Positions 9,121 to 18,797 are shown, counted from the stretch's first letter. The stretch is DNA of 64,000 bases from Enterobacter cloacae complex sp. ECNIH7 (GCF_002208095.1 NZ_CP017990.1:2666001-2730000); one strand, 5' to 3'. Notes: generated by a model not told the origin, from the sequence alone. Numbers and translations are program-made.

Positions 9121-9957
9121 GTGTCGCGTTTATTCACGTTAGCCCGTCGGCGGCTATATCATTTTTTGTTCGATCCTGAAACGGTTTCCGGGCGACGCTT
9201 TGAAGGTCTGTGCGGTTTATTTGCGCTCCTCAGCGTGGTTGTCATCTTTATTGAATCGGGTGCCGGGACGCAATACCACCTGACGTTTGACGAATGGCAT
9301 ATCTTTGTCTGGCTTGAGCTGGCGATTACCCTGGTTTTTACCGCTGAATATCTCCTGCGGGTAATAGCCTGGCCCAACCCGGCCAGATATGTTTTCAGCT
9401 TCTGGGGATTTATCGATTTAGCCACCATCCTGCCGCTCTATGTTATGTGGCTGTGGCCGGAGATTAGCCTGAGTTATGTCTTTGCCTGGCGAGCGATGCG
9501 CGTGATTCGGGTATTACGTATTCTGAAATTACTGCGTTTTATGCCATCATTACGCGTGTTCTGGAGTGCGATCGTCAGCGCCCGCCATCAGCTTATTTTG
9601 TTCTACTCGTTTATTGCCATCGTCATGATTGTTTTTGGCGCGCTGATGTATTTAATAGAAGGGCCTAAATATGGCTTTACGACGCTCAATGCGTCCGTCT
9701 ACTGGGCCATTGTGACCGTCACGACCGTGGGTTACGGTGATATTACGCCCCATACGCCACTGGGGCGCATCGTAGCGTCCGTGCTGATTTTGATTGGCTA
9801 TTCGGTTATTGCCATCCCGACGGGACTTATTACCACACACATGAGCAGCGCGTTTCAGAGCCGCAAGCAACAGCGCAAATGTCCTCATTGCCAGAAGGGT
9901 GAACATGAACACGACGCGCGGTTTTGTCACCGCTGCGGCAGTGAATTACCGGAGTAA
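9121..9957 (+). CDS. Kv-like voltage-gated potassium channel with zinc-ribbon tail
   Basis: The preferred start is GTG at 9121 behind GAGG, giving 278 residues; the open frame runs back into oppF, which is an artefact. There are six membrane segments with an S4-type voltage sensor (RAMRVIRVLRILKLLRF, Arg/Lys every third or fourth residue), a pore helix and the selectivity filter TVTTVGYGD. The soluble C-terminal tail ends in CPHC...CHRC, a zinc ribbon. This is the KvAP-like ion channel type, not E. coli Kch, which has two pore-flanking helices plus an RCK domain, although it occupies a similar chromosomal place. The zinc ribbon may be a tetramerisation or redox/metal-sensing element; that is inference. 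Confidence 0.88.
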   Translation: MSRLFTLARRRLYHFLFDPETVSGRRFEGLCGLFALLSVVVIFIESGAGTQYHLTFDEWHIFVWLELAITLVFTAEYLLRVIAWPNPARYVFSFWGFIDLATILPLYVMWLWPEISLSYVFAWRAMRVIRVLRILKLLRFMPSLRVFWSAIVSARHQLILFYSFIAIVMIVFGALMYLIEGPKYGFTTLNASVYWAIVTVTTVGYGDITPHTPLGRIVASVLILIGYSVIAIPTGLITTHMSSAFQSRKQQRKCPHCQKGEHEHDARFCHRCGSELPE

Positions 9958-9959
9958 AT

Positions 9960-9988
9960 AAAAAAGGCTGCAATCGCAGCCTTTTTTA

Positions 9989-9989
<1 letters not shown>
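9960..9989. terminator. bidirectional terminator, channel gene and yciU
   Basis: GGCTGC and GCAGCC (9966-9981) pair around AATC, with an A-run before and a T-run after, so it can serve both convergent genes. Confidence 0.85.
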
Positions 9990-10351
<362 letters not shown>

Positions 10352-11812
10352 TTACAGCAACGGACTAAAGAAGTAAAACAGTCGTTCGGCAATTCTCTGC
10401 CACATCGGACGTTTTACCCACAGTCTGGCATCCAGCAGCCGCGAGCGGGAGATATAATCATCCTGCACCGCCGCAAGGTCGCCGCCAAAGCCGGCATCAT
10501 CAATGACCAGCGTAATTTCAAAGTTTAGCCACAGGCTGCGCATATCCAGGTTGACCGTTCCCACCAGGCTCAGCTCACCGTCGACAAGAACGCTCTTGGT
10601 GTGGAGCAATCCGCCTTCAAACTGGTAAATTTTCACCCCTGCGGCCAGCAGTTCGCTAAAGAATGCCCGGCTGGCCCAGCCCACCAGTAGGGAGTCATTT
10701 TTGCGTGGCAAAATGATGCTCACATCGACACCGCGCTGCGCGGCGGTACAGATCGCGTGCAGGAGGTCGTCGCTGGGGACAAAGTAGGGCGTCGTCATGA
10801 TCAGATATTCACGCGCCGAGTAGGTTGCCGTCAGCAGCGCCTGATGGATTAAGTCTTCCGGGAAGCCCGGCCCGGAAGCAATGGTATGAATGGTGTGACC
10901 GCTGGCCTCTTCAAACGGCATAATATTGCCGTCCGGCGGTGGCGGCAGAATACGCTTGCCGGTTTCTATTTCCCAGTCGCAGGAATAAACGATGCCCATC
11001 GAGGTGGCAATCGGCCCCTCCATTCGCGCCATCAAATCAACCCATTGACCTACGCCCGAGTCCTGTTTGAAGAAGCGCGGGTCAACCATATTCATGCTGC
11101 CGGTGTAGGCAATATAGTTATCGATCATGATCATTTTGCGATGCTGACGAAGATCCATCCGGCGCAGAAATACGCGCAGGAGATTCACTTTCAACGCCTC
11201 AACCACTTCGATCCCGGCATTACGCATCATGCCCGCCCAGGGGCTACGGAAAAATGCCACGCTACCCGCGGAGTCAAGCATCAGGCGGCAATGAATGCCG
11301 CGCCGCGCGGCGGCCATCAGCGACTCAGCGACCTGGTCAGCCATCCCGCCGGGCTGCCAGATATAAAAAACCATCTCGATATTATGACGCGCCAGCTGAA
11401 TATCGCGGATTAACGCCTGCATGACGTCGTCGGACGAGGTCAGCAGCTGCAGTTGATTGCCCTTGACGCCGCCAATCCCCTGACGGCGCTCGCACAGCTT
11501 AAACAGTGAGGAGGCGACGCTGCTGTTCTCCTCGGCAAAAATATGTTTGCAGGCTTTAAGGTCGTTCAGCCACTTCGCGGTGGAGGGCCACATGGCGCGG
11601 GCCCGCTCGGCGCGGCGTTTACCCAGATGAAGCTCGCCGAAAGAGAGATAGGCAATAATTCCCACCAGCGGGAGGATATAAATGATCAGAAGCCAGGCCA
11701 TGGCAGAGGGTACGGCTCTGCGCTTCATCAGGATGCGTAATGTCACACCCGCGATTAACAGCCAGTATCCCAAAATGACCAGCCAACTCACCACGGTGTA
11801 GAAGGTTGTCAT
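10352..11812 (-). CDS. clsA: cardiolipin synthase A
   Basis: The 486-residue enzyme has two N-terminal membrane helices and two phospholipase-D HKD motifs: [18 protein letters not shown] and [20 protein letters not shown]. ClsA joins two phosphatidylglycerol molecules to make cardiolipin and glycerol in the inner membrane. The length matches E. coli ClsA. It is divergent from yciY and followed by yciU. Confidence 0.97.
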   Translation of the reverse strand: MTTFYTVVSWLVILGYWLLIAGVTLRILMKRRAVPSAMAWLLIIYILPLVGIIAYLSFGELHLGKRRAERARAMWPSTAKWLNDLKACKHIFAEENSSVASSLFKLCERRQGIGGVKGNQLQLLTSSDDVMQALIRDIQLARHNIEMVFYIWQPGGMADQVAESLMAAARRGIHCRLMLDSAGSVAFFRSPWAGMMRNAGIEVVEALKVNLLRVFLRRMDLRQHRKMIMIDNYIAYTGSMNMVDPRFFKQDSGVGQWVDLMARMEGPIATSMGIVYSCDWEIETGKRILPPPPDGNIMPFEEASGHTIHTIASGPGFPEDLIHQALLTATYSAREYLIMTTPYFVPSDDLLHAICTAAQRGVDVSIILPRKNDSLLVGWASRAFFSELLAAGVKIYQFEGGLLHTKSVLVDGELSLVGTVNLDMRSLWLNFEITLVIDDAGFGGDLAAVQDDYISRSRLLDARLWVKRPMWQRIAERLFYFFSPLL

Positions 11813-11956
11813 AGGTAAAAAAATCCTTTTGAAAGCGTATTGTTATGAGTGTACGCATCAGGATTCATCTGGCAAATAAAAACGCCAGGTAAAAGCGCTG
11901 GTTTGCTGCCGGGTTGGGTTTATAATGGCGACTCTGTTAGTTAAAGAGTTGTAGAC

Positions 11957-12130
11957 ATGAAGCGCAGTAGAACAGAAGTAGGGCGCTGGCGCATGTTGCG
12001 ACAGGTGAGTCGTCGCAAGGCTCGTTGGCTGGAAGCTCAATCCCGCCGCAATATGCGTATTCACGCCATCAGAAAATGTGGATTGACCAGGCACCGCAAT
12101 GCGTTGCTGTTCGCAGTCCAGGATATCTGA
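11957..12130 (+). CDS. yciY: YciY, small basic protein
   Basis: This is a 57-residue protein beginning MKRSRTEVGRWRMLRQVSRR and strongly positively charged, matching the YciY family in length and sequence. No function is known for the family. It starts 144 bp from the divergent clsA gene. Confidence 0.88.
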   Translation: MKRSRTEVGRWRMLRQVSRRKARWLEAQSRRNMRIHAIRKCGLTRHRNALLFAVQDI

Positions 12131-12239
12131 AACCATGAGGGCACCGTAACGGGTGCCCGCTGATTTTATAGCGTCTGATTTTTTAGGAATAGCGTATTTG
12201 CAGCGATATTCCTGTTGTGTTTAGCAAAAGGAGGGAGGA

Positions 12240-12875
12240 GTGTTTGCGGAGTTTGGCGTACTGAATTTCTGGACGTATGTTGTCGGCGCATTTTTTATCG
12301 TGCTGGTGCCAGGGCCGAATACCCTGTTTGTGCTAAAAACCGGGATCGGTCACGGCGTTAAAAAAGGGTATCTTGCCGCCACGGGCGTATTTATCGGCGA
12401 TGCGGTGCTGATGTTTCTGGCTTGGGCGGGCGTCGCGGCATTAATCCAGACCACGCCGGTACTGTTTAATATCGTGCGCTATCTCGGAGCCTTCTATCTG
12501 CTCTGGCTGGGCGGCAAAATGCTCTGGTCAGTGGTGAACCGCCAGAAAAATGCCCATGAGAGCGGCCCTGAACCGGCCAGTATGATCATGAAACGTTCGC
12601 TGGTATTAAGCCTGACCAATCCCAAAGCGATCCTGTTCTACGTATCGTTCTTCGTTCAGTTCATTGACGTGAATGCACAGAGCACCGGCACTTCTTTCCT
12701 GATCCTCGCGACGACGCTGGAGTTAATAAGCTTTATGTACATGAGCTTCCTGATCTTCTCCGGTGCGTTTGTGACGCGTTATCTGAAAACGAAAAAGAAA
12801 CTGGCAAAGCTGGGGAACGGGCTCATAGGGCTGCTGTTTGTCGGGTTTGCGGCGAGGCTAGCGTCGCTGCATTGA
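12240..12875 (+). CDS. leuE: leucine exporter LeuE (RhtB/LysE family)
   Basis: The 211-residue protein has six predicted membrane segments and the family pattern [15 protein letters not shown]...[10 protein letters not shown] and [20 protein letters not shown]. It is closely similar to E. coli LeuE (YeaS), which exports leucine and analogues. The start is GTG at 12240 behind AAGGAGG. In E. coli leuE sits in another part of the chromosome, so its position between yciY and yciI is a rearrangement relative to E. coli. Confidence 0.92.
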   Translation: MFAEFGVLNFWTYVVGAFFIVLVPGPNTLFVLKTGIGHGVKKGYLAATGVFIGDAVLMFLAWAGVAALIQTTPVLFNIVRYLGAFYLLWLGGKMLWSVVNRQKNAHESGPEPASMIMKRSLVLSLTNPKAILFYVSFFVQFIDVNAQSTGTSFLILATTLELISFMYMSFLIFSGAFVTRYLKTKKKLAKLGNGLIGLLFVGFAARLASLH

Positions 12876-12882
12876 TGGTTTG

Positions 12883-12906
12883 AAAGGCTCCTGAGGGAGC
12901 CTTTTT
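12883..12906 (+). terminator. terminator after leuE
   Basis: GGCTCC and GGAGCC pair around TGAG and are followed by TTTTT. Confidence 0.85.
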
Positions 12907-12914
12907 AATTCTGT

Positions 12915-12962
12915 TTGACAATCCCTCATCATTTAGTTGTATAGTACAACTAAATGATGAGG
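12915..12962 (+). promoter_or_regulatory. promoter with perfect 39-bp palindromic operator
   Basis: CCTCATCATTTAGTTGTA (12924-12941) is repeated exactly as its reverse complement at 12945-12962, with TAG between. A consensus -35 TTGACA lies at 12915-12920 and TATAGT, a near-consensus -10, at 12940-12945 in the palindrome centre. It ends seven bases before the ATG of the MarR-GNAT gene, so autorepression by that protein is likely. Confidence 0.75.
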
Positions 12963-12969
12963 ACACAAC

Positions 12970-13923
12970 ATGCACAGCGAAACCCCGGTAGTCAGTGTTA
13001 TTCGACGTTCCTCGCGCCTGATGGTGCGAGAGTTAGGTTTTATGGGGTCTACCCTGGCCTCAACGAATTACTCATCGTCGGCCGTCCATACCCTGGTCGA
13101 AATAGCCCTACGCAAAGAGATGACGGCGAGTCAGCTGGTGCAGCTGCTGGGGCTGGATAAGTCCAGCGTCAGCCGTATGCTTGCTCGTCTGATTGCCGCG
13201 GGTGAGCTCGAGGAGGTCATTTCAGCTGAAGATGCGAGAGCGAAGAGCCTCAGGCTGACCGCGAAAGGTCACGAGACGGTCAGCAAAATTAATGCCTTCA
13301 GCAATGAGCGCGTGGTCACAGCAATAAAGCGTCTTGCTCCTGCCCAGCAGCAAACCATCTCTGAGGGGCTCTCCCTTTATGCCAACGCGCTGCTGGCATG
13401 CCGCGAGGCGGGCAACGATATGCAGCCCGACGAGCTGAAGATAGTGCAGGGGTATATCCCCGGCATGATTGGCCGTATTGCGGAGATGCATGGCAGCTAT
13501 TATTCGCGGGAACATAACTTTGGTCGCTTCTTCGAGGCCAAAGTGGCTTCAGGGCTGGCCGAGTTCAGTGAAAGACTGGAGAAGCCCTGTAACCAGATTT
13601 GGCTGGCAGTGCTCAACGATAAAATTGTCGGCTCGGTGGCAATCGATGGCGAGGATCTGGCGCCGAGTGAAGCCCATCTTCGCTGGTTTATTCTTGATGA
13701 TGGCTGTCGGGGACACGGCGTGGGGAAAAAACTGCTGACCGAAGCGATGCGCTTTTGCGACAGCGTGGGTTTTTCTGCCGTGCAACTCTGGACATTCAAT
13801 AAGCTGAGCGCCGCACGACGTTTATACGAATCGTTTGGATTTACGCTCGCCAAAGAGTGGGAGGGCGATCAGTGGGGAACCCTTATAACGGAGCAACAGT
13901 TTACCCGGCGCAGAGATGCGTAA
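12970..13923 (+). CDS. MarR-GNAT fusion: transcription regulator with acetyltransferase domain
   Basis: The 317-residue protein combines an N-terminal MarR winged helix (about residues 1-145; recognition region ASQLVQLLGLDKSSVSRMLARL, wing EDARAKSLRLTAKG) with a C-terminal GNAT N-acetyltransferase (about 155-310; acetyl-CoA loop DGCRGHGVGKKLL, then LWTFNKLSAARRLYESFGF). MarR-GNAT fusions are a known but poorly understood group. The acetylated substrate is unknown; a metabolite, antibiotic or protein is possible. The upstream palindrome is a probable binding site for the MarR half. It may control leuE or only itself; leuE has its own terminator. Confidence 0.9.
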   Translation: MHSETPVVSVIRRSSRLMVRELGFMGSTLASTNYSSSAVHTLVEIALRKEMTASQLVQLLGLDKSSVSRMLARLIAAGELEEVISAEDARAKSLRLTAKGHETVSKINAFSNERVVTAIKRLAPAQQQTISEGLSLYANALLACREAGNDMQPDELKIVQGYIPGMIGRIAEMHGSYYSREHNFGRFFEAKVASGLAEFSERLEKPCNQIWLAVLNDKIVGSVAIDGEDLAPSEAHLRWFILDDGCRGHGVGKKLLTEAMRFCDSVGFSAVQLWTFNKLSAARRLYESFGFTLAKEWEGDQWGTLITEQQFTRRRDA

Positions 13924-13935
13924 CCTCTACTATGA

Positions 13936-13960
13936 AAAAGGCTCCTTTCGGAGCCGCTTT
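13936..13960. terminator. terminator between MarR-GNAT gene and yciI
   Basis: GGCTCC and GGAGCC (13940-13955) pair around TTTC, flanked by an A-run on the left, so it probably also serves yciI from the opposite strand. Confidence 0.65.
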
Positions 13961-13964
13961 GGTA

Positions 13965-14261
13965 TCAGAACACTTTCTTATACGGTCTGACCGTTACTTT
14001 CGCATACACACCTGCGGCAACATACGGATCTGCGTCAGCCCATGCCTGAGCGCTTTCCTGAGATTCAAACTCAGCAATCACAGTGGAGCCGGCAAAACCG
14101 GCGGCGCCCGGATCGTTGCTGTCTACTGCGGGCATGGGGCCAGCGGTCAGTAAACGGCCTTCATCCTGGAGCAGCTGCAAACGTGCAAGGTGCGCAGGGC
14201 GCACGGACTGGCGTTTTTCGAGCGAATCAGCAACATCTTCAGAGTAAATCACGTAAAACAC
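13965..14261 (-). CDS. yciI: YciI family protein
   Basis: The 98-residue product ([20 protein letters not shown]) is a dimeric alpha-beta ferredoxin-like protein of the YciI/YCII family. It conserves the putative active-site His of [15 protein letters not shown] and the Asp of [12 protein letters not shown]. The family is related to muconolactone isomerases and the biochemical role in enterobacteria is unknown. It is divergent from tonB, as in E. coli. Confidence 0.93.
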   Translation of the reverse strand: MFYVIYSEDVADSLEKRQSVRPAHLARLQLLQDEGRLLTAGPMPAVDSNDPGAAGFAGSTVIAEFESQESAQAWADADPYVAAGVYAKVTVRPYKKVF

Positions 14262-14411
14262 GGCGAAGCTCCTTAACCGGTAAAAGTGTCAGTTACGTTA
14301 TGTGAAAGGGCAAACGACTGCAATGTAAAATAAAAACAATGTTAATACCCTGATCTGAATGCGCCTTTTTTGGCCTCTCAGGCGCTAAAGTTGCGCCAGA
14401 ACAAAGTGTCT

Positions 14412-14440
14412 TATTGAATATGATTGCTATTTGCATTTAA
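14412..14440 (+). promoter_or_regulatory. tonB promoter region with Fur-box-like sequence
   Basis: TTGAATATGATTGCTATTTG and the following CATTT resemble the Fur-bound segment of the E. coli tonB promoter. Iron repression of tonB by Fur is established in E. coli; the match here is by eye. Confidence 0.55.
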
Positions 14441-14481
14441 AATCAGGGTTCGGTTTTTTAACGTTGATGAATATGACTTCG

Positions 14482-15186
14482 ATGACCCTTGATTTACCTC
14501 GCCGCTTTCCCTGGCCGACGCTGCTTTCTGTCGTGATTCACGGTGCCGTTGTGGCGGGTTTGCTGTATACCTCGGTTCATCAGGTTATTGAAATGCCCGC
14601 GCCCGCGCAGCCGATTTCCGTGACGATGGTATCGCCAGCGGATCTCGAGCCGCCGCAGGTTGCCCCTCCACCGCCGCAGCCGGTGGCAGAGCCTGAGCCA
14701 GAACCCGAGCCCGTTCCGGAGCCACCGAAGGAAGCCCCGGTAGTGATCCACAAACCTGAACCGAAGCCAAAGCCGGTGAAGAAGGTCGAGGAGCGTCCGA
14801 AACGCGAGGAACGTCCGGTTGAACCGCGCGCGACCCAGACGGTGGAGAATGCGGCGCCTTCGCGTCCGGTGATGAATAACACCGTAGCCGCGCCTAAGCC
14901 GACAATCAGTGCCCCTGCGGGTCCGCGCGCGCTGAGTCGCAACCAGCCTCAGTATCCGGCGCGAGCGCAGGCCTTGCGTATTGAAGGCCGCGTACGGGTT
15001 AAATTTGACGTTACTGCCGATGGCCGCGTGGATAACGTGGAAATCTTGTCCGCTCAGCCTTCTAATATGTTTGAGCGCGAAGTGAAATCGGCGATGCGCA
15101 GATGGCGCTATGAGGCCGGGAAACCGGGCAACGGACTGATTGTGAATATTGTTTTCCGCCTGAACGGCGGGGCGCAAATGGAATAA
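14482..15186 (+). CDS. tonB: TonB energy transducer
   Basis: The 234-residue protein starts MTLDLPRRFPWPTLLSVVIH, with an N-terminal membrane anchor containing the SxxxH motif needed for contact with ExbB/ExbD. A periplasmic Pro-Glu/Pro-Lys spacer (about residues 65-110) follows, then the C-terminal domain that grips TonB boxes of outer-membrane receptors (SRNQPQYPARAQALRIEG, YEAGKPGNG). It carries proton-motive energy to siderophore and vitamin B12 receptors. Upstream ATGs at 14431 and 14467 exist, but 14482 matches the family start. Confidence 0.96.
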   Translation: MTLDLPRRFPWPTLLSVVIHGAVVAGLLYTSVHQVIEMPAPAQPISVTMVSPADLEPPQVAPPPPQPVAEPEPEPEPVPEPPKEAPVVIHKPEPKPKPVKKVEERPKREERPVEPRATQTVENAAPSRPVMNNTVAAPKPTISAPAGPRALSRNQPQYPARAQALRIEGRVRVKFDVTADGRVDNVEILSAQPSNMFEREVKSAMRRWRYEAGKPGNGLIVNIVFRLNGGAQME

Positions 15187-15215
15187 AAAAAGCCTCCTGA
15201 TGGAGGCTTTTTTTT
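15185..15215. terminator. bidirectional terminator, tonB and yciA
   Basis: AGCCTCC and GGAGGCT (15191-15208) pair around TGAT, with an A-run on the left and eight T on the right. Confidence 0.9.
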
Positions 15216-15224
15216 GCCTGTCAA

Positions 15225-15620
15225 TCAGGCCTGCGGAATTTGACGAGGCTTGCCTTCGCTGTCCACTGCGACATAAATAAACAGCGCTTCGGTGGCCTTA
15301 TAACGCTGCCCAATAGGTTCAGAAGAGACTTTCTTAACCCATACTTCGATGTTGATTGAAATAGAGGTGTTGCCGCGTTTGACGCAGCGCGCGTAGCAGC
15401 AAACCACATCTCCCACCGCAACCGGGCGCAGGAAGGTCATGCCGTCCACTCGCACAGTCACCACGCGCCCGTGGGCAATCTCTTTTGCCAGAATTGCGCC
15501 GCCCATATCCATCTGCGACATCAGCCAGCCGCCAAAAATATCGCCATTGGCATTGGTGTCAGCGGGCATTGCCAGTGTGCGTAAAACCAGTTCGCCCTGC
15601 GGGGCGTTAGTTGTTGTCAT
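15225..15620 (-). CDS. yciA: acyl-CoA thioesterase YciA
   Basis: This 131-residue hotdog-fold thioesterase carries the conserved block TNANGDIFGGWLMSQMDMGG, where the catalytic Asp lies, and RVDGMTFLRPVAVGDVV. YciA hydrolyses a wide range of acyl-CoA thioesters and acts as a hexamer in the cytoplasm. It is the last gene of the yciC-yciB-yciA run. Confidence 0.96.
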   Translation of the reverse strand: MTTTNAPQGELVLRTLAMPADTNANGDIFGGWLMSQMDMGGAILAKEIAHGRVVTVRVDGMTFLRPVAVGDVVCCYARCVKRGNTSISINIEVWVKKVSSEPIGQRYKATEALFIYVAVDSEGKPRQIPQA

Positions 15621-15724
15621 TGTTTTAACTCGTAACGGAAGACTTCAGGCGGGATGCTACTATGATTTTACAGTGGAGAGAATAGACCAGAACGCCTGTC
15701 GTTGACGTTCTGGTCAGTCATTAA

Positions 15725-16264
15725 TCAGTGCTTGTCGTCTTGCGGCATGTGGCGATAGATGTATACGCCGCTTAACAGCGTGAAGATAAGGGTCAGCGCA
15801 GTCAGGCCAAAGACCTTGAAGTTGACCCATATATTCTGCGGCAGCCAGAAGGCGATATAGATATTGGCAAGACCACAGAGAATAAAGAAGACCGCCCAGG
15901 CGATATTCAAACGGGACCAGACTTCCTGAGGCAGCGTCAGCTCTTTGCCCAGCATGCGCTGGATCAGCGGTTTTTTCATGACCCACTGGCTAATTAACAA
16001 TGCACCAGCGAACAGCGCATAAATGACGGTCACTTTCCACTTAATAAATTCATCATTGTGGAAGAACAGCGTAAGCCCGCCGAACACGGCGACCAGGACG
16101 AACGTTATCAGCGCCATCTTTTCGACTTTACGATAGCGAACCCAGCTGTAGATCAGAACAACAGCCGTTGCAACGATCAGCGCAGTGGTCGCGGCATAAA
16201 TGTCATACAGCTTATAAAAAGCAAAAAAGACCACGAGCGGTAAAAAATCAAGAAACTGCTTCAT
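15725..16264 (-). CDS. yciB: YciB inner-membrane intracellular septation protein A
   Basis: The 179-residue protein starts [20 protein letters not shown] at ATG 16264 and has five to six membrane helices. Its length is the same as E. coli YciB (IspZ/IspA family). The family has been linked to envelope maintenance and interaction with cell elongation and division proteins. A longer frame to 16516 overlaps yciC and lacks support. Confidence 0.95.
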   Translation of the reverse strand: MKQFLDFLPLVVFFAFYKLYDIYAATTALIVATAVVLIYSWVRYRKVEKMALITFVLVAVFGGLTLFFHNDEFIKWKVTVIYALFAGALLISQWVMKKPLIQRMLGKELTLPQEVWSRLNIAWAVFFILCGLANIYIAFWLPQNIWVNFKVFGLTALTLIFTLLSGVYIYRHMPQDDKH

Positions 16265-16320
16265 TCTGTGATTCCATCTTCTGAACGGGGCGGGTGGCAG
16301 CGATGCCGCCCGCCTCAGGA

Positions 16321-17064
16321 TTACTGACGAATTAACATATACAGGCGGAACAGATAGACCAGCAGTAACGCTGAAATCAGATTGCTCAGCGTATTCGCCA
16401 CTACCGCGCCAACGTTCGGCGTTAATACCGCAAAATTCGGTGCAAACAACAGCAGGAGCGTTTTGGCGAGCAGCCAGCCGATCACGGCGGGAGCCACCAG
16501 ACGCATATTCGCCCATGCCAGTCTGATGCTGCTGCGCATCGCGGTAAAAATCCCCATCTTATCCTGCACCACCATCACAGGCGCAAATGAGAGCACGATA
16601 GCCAGTAACACGCCCGGCACCACGACCAGCATAATCCCCATTTGCACCAGCATGGTGGTTAAAAAGATCAGGATAAACAGCTTAGGTAAGACTGGCGCAC
16701 TCGCACCAATCGCCCGTAAGGCGCTGACCCGGTGACCCGCCGAGACCAGCTGAATCATCAGCAAAACGCCGCCCGCCAGAACCGCATTACCAATCAGGCC
16801 TGAGAACGTTGACGCGGCAGACGCCCGCAGCAGAATCTGCTGCTGCTCCGGCGTCATGTTTTGCACCAGTTCAAACAGCCCCACGCTTCCGGCGAGGTGG
16901 TCGCCCTGGCTCAGGCTGGCAATCTGTTCATCACTCGGTGAGAAGGCATGGCCCAGCACCACCGTGATAAAGGCACATAGCAACGCGATCAGTAAAAAGG
17001 TTATGAACTGATTGCGGAAAAAGTTTCCCGTGTCACGGTAGACAGACTTCGCCGTGATAGACAT
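16321..17064 (-). CDS. yciC: YciC, UPF0259 inner-membrane protein
   Basis: The start is ATG at 17064 ([20 protein letters not shown]), giving 247 residues as in E. coli. There are six hydrophobic segments and a Leu/Val-rich centre. No biochemical role is established. It lies 56 bp upstream of yciB on the same strand. Confidence 0.94.
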   Translation of the reverse strand: MSITAKSVYRDTGNFFRNQFITFLLIALLCAFITVVLGHAFSPSDEQIASLSQGDHLAGSVGLFELVQNMTPEQQQILLRASAASTFSGLIGNAVLAGGVLLMIQLVSAGHRVSALRAIGASAPVLPKLFILIFLTTMLVQMGIMLVVVPGVLLAIVLSFAPVMVVQDKMGIFTAMRSSIRLAWANMRLVAPAVIGWLLAKTLLLLFAPNFAVLTPNVGAVVANTLSNLISALLLVYLFRLYMLIRQ

Positions 17065-17089
17065 GCACTCTCCTTGAGTATTGCAGGTG

Positions 17090-17494
17090 TTAATTAGCCG
17101 GCAATTGTACACCGGATGCACCTGCTGTGGCAGCATCAAGGCTTGTATGGAAAAGCATATCTTTGTAAAGCGGAGGTAATCCAATGCGCGCCCGGGCGCG
17201 ATTGCAGGCTTCGTTGACCTGCCCATCCTCCCCCGACATGGCAAATTCCCGGCACGGGCTGGGCCGATCCTCATAGATGGAACACTTGGTAGAGACCCCG
17301 GGCTCGCCCTGTAGCGCCACGCAGCGGGCCTGCTTTTGGTTTGTGCCGCTCATGCAGCGCAGAAAAGGCGTTAGCGGCTCTGTGAGATGAACCGGAACGG
17401 TACCGCCGCCATCGCTGGCTTCGGCCCAGTAGAAAGAGACTCGAAAATACGCACAACAGGCTCCGCACGTCATGCACGGGTTGATATCACTCAT
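17090..17494 (-). CDS. YkgJ-type CxxCxxCC cysteine-cluster protein
   Basis: The 134-residue product starts [20 protein letters not shown], showing the CxxCxxCC signature, with further Cys at CMSG, ARCVAL, KCSIY, SPCREF and NEACN. The family (Pfam CxxCxxCC) is thought to bind zinc or iron; function is unknown. It lies 25 bp upstream of yciC on the same strand and is divergent from ompW, so it may be the first gene of the yci run. Confidence 0.85.
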   Translation of the reverse strand: MSDINPCMTCGACCAYFRVSFYWAEASDGGGTVPVHLTEPLTPFLRCMSGTNQKQARCVALQGEPGVSTKCSIYEDRPSPCREFAMSGEDGQVNEACNRARARIGLPPLYKDMLFHTSLDAATAGASGVQLPAN

Positions 17495-17658
17495 GGCACA
17501 CCTGCTAAAGAAGAACGCATCAAATCAACTTGTGAGAGCGATAAATTATCCAGCCGCCAGAGGAAGAGCAAGAGGGGGAAAAGGGAAAATTTTGTAACCG
17601 TGAAATGCCAAAAATTGACATGGAAACAACTTATCGCTTTTGGGTGTGCAACAAAAAA

Positions 17659-17716
17659 TTAATCCAGATCAATGAATGTTAAGTTACTGGTTTTAATGTG
17701 ATCTGTAGCAGATCAC
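17659..17716 (+). promoter_or_regulatory. ompW control region: FNR-like box and palindrome
   Basis: TTAATCCAGATCAA (17659-17672) matches the FNR consensus TTGAT-N4-ATCAA in nine of ten positions. GTGATCTG and CAGATCAC (17698-17716) form a perfect inverted repeat around TAG. FNR control of ompW is known in E. coli; the regulator of the second palindrome is not clear. Confidence 0.6.
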
Positions 17717-17776
17717 TTATTACTCATTTGTGAGTATATTCTCATCCGCGATTAAAACCACAACGATGGAGCGGAT

Positions 17777-18409
17777 ATGAAAAAATTAGCGGTGGCAGCC
17801 CTTGTATTAAGCAGTCTCTCTGGCGGCGCGTATGCGCATGAAGCAGGCGAATTCTTTATTCGTGCCGGTTCGGCTACGGTTCGCCCGACTGAAGGATCGG
17901 ATAACGTGCTGGGTATGGGCGGTTTTAACGTCAGTAATAACACCCAGTTAGGGTTAACGTTCACCTATATGGCGACGGAAAACGTTGGTGTTGAGCTTCT
18001 GGCTGCAACGCCGTTCCGTCATCGCGTAGGTCTGGGCGCAACCGGTGATATCGCTACGGTTCACCATTTACCGCCAACGCTGATGGCGCAATGGTACTTT
18101 GGTGATGCCAACAGCAAGGTGCGTCCTTATATTGGCGCCGGTGTGAACTACACCACTTTCTTCGACGAGAAGTTTAACGATACCGGTAAAGAGGCCGGCT
18201 TGACTGACCTTAGCCTGAAAGATTCATGGGGTATGGCGGGGCAGGTCGGTCTGGATTATCTGATTAACCGCGACTGGCTGATTAACGCCTCGGTCTGGTA
18301 CATGGATATTGATACGGACGTACGCTTCAAAGCGGGCGGTCAGCAGCAAAGTATCAATACTCGCCTGGATCCGTGGGTGTTTATGTTCTCTGCGGGTTAT
18401 CGTTTCTAA
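17777..18409 (+). CDS. ompW: outer-membrane protein OmpW
   Basis: The 210-residue precursor has a signal peptide cleaved after about residue 21 (SGGAYA/HEAGEF). It forms an eight-stranded barrel with the family C-terminal signature WVFMFSAGYRF, ending in Phe. OmpW forms a narrow hydrophobic channel and responds to oxygen, osmolarity and oxidative stress. It is monocistronic, bounded by a terminator. Confidence 0.96.
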   Translation: MKKLAVAALVLSSLSGGAYAHEAGEFFIRAGSATVRPTEGSDNVLGMGGFNVSNNTQLGLTFTYMATENVGVELLAATPFRHRVGLGATGDIATVHHLPPTLMAQWYFGDANSKVRPYIGAGVNYTTFFDEKFNDTGKEAGLTDLSLKDSWGMAGQVGLDYLINRDWLINASVWYMDIDTDVRFKAGGQQQSINTRLDPWVFMFSAGYRF

Positions 18410-18418
18410 TCCCCCGTC

Positions 18419-18443
18419 AAACTGGCCACAGGGTGGCCAGTTT
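18419..18443 (+). terminator. terminator after ompW
   Basis: AAACTGGCCA and TGGCCAGTTT pair around a short CAGGG loop ten bases after the stop. Confidence 0.75.
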
Positions 18444-18455
18444 GCTTTGCTCACT

Positions 18456-18797
18456 TCAAAACGACGGATAAACCGGCCGCTCATCAAGCTTTACGCAGTG
18501 CCTCAGGATATTTTCTCCATCATATAAATAGCTGAAAGCGTCGCTGGACAGGGAATGAAAGAGAATATCGCCGTTGGCAAACGGGATGATTTCGGTATCA
18601 CCTGCACGTTTATGTCCCGCGCCGGTTTCAAAATGGCCGTGCCATCGTTCCTGGGTATGGTCATAAACGTGCAGAATGACCTCGACAAGTCCTCTTTGCG
18701 GACAATTAAGGCGCAGGAAGGTAGAAGAGAAATTCAGGGACAGCGCATGGAAGGGAATCAATAAGGCGAAAACCAGTAAAGCTCGTAAATACATCAA
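18456..18797 (-). CDS. small exported protein, unknown
   Basis: Up to 113 residues, with a start at 18797 or the next ATG. The N-terminus looks like a signal peptide (LRALLVFALLIPFHALS). The mature part has only two Cys (in RLNCPQRG and LRHCVKLD), which could form one disulphide in the periplasm. I do not recognise the family. It converges on ompW and is followed upstream by a gap of about 120 bp before yedF. Confidence 0.6.
   Translation of the reverse strand: MMYLRALLVFALLIPFHALSLNFSSTFLRLNCPQRGLVEVILHVYDHTQERWHGHFETGAGHKRAGDTEIIPFANGDILFHSLSSDAFSYLYDGENILRHCVKLDERPVYPSF

Noticed and set aside
17697..17717. CRP site upstream of ompW
   Set aside because: TGTGA and TCACT are present, but are 11 bases apart when 6 are needed.
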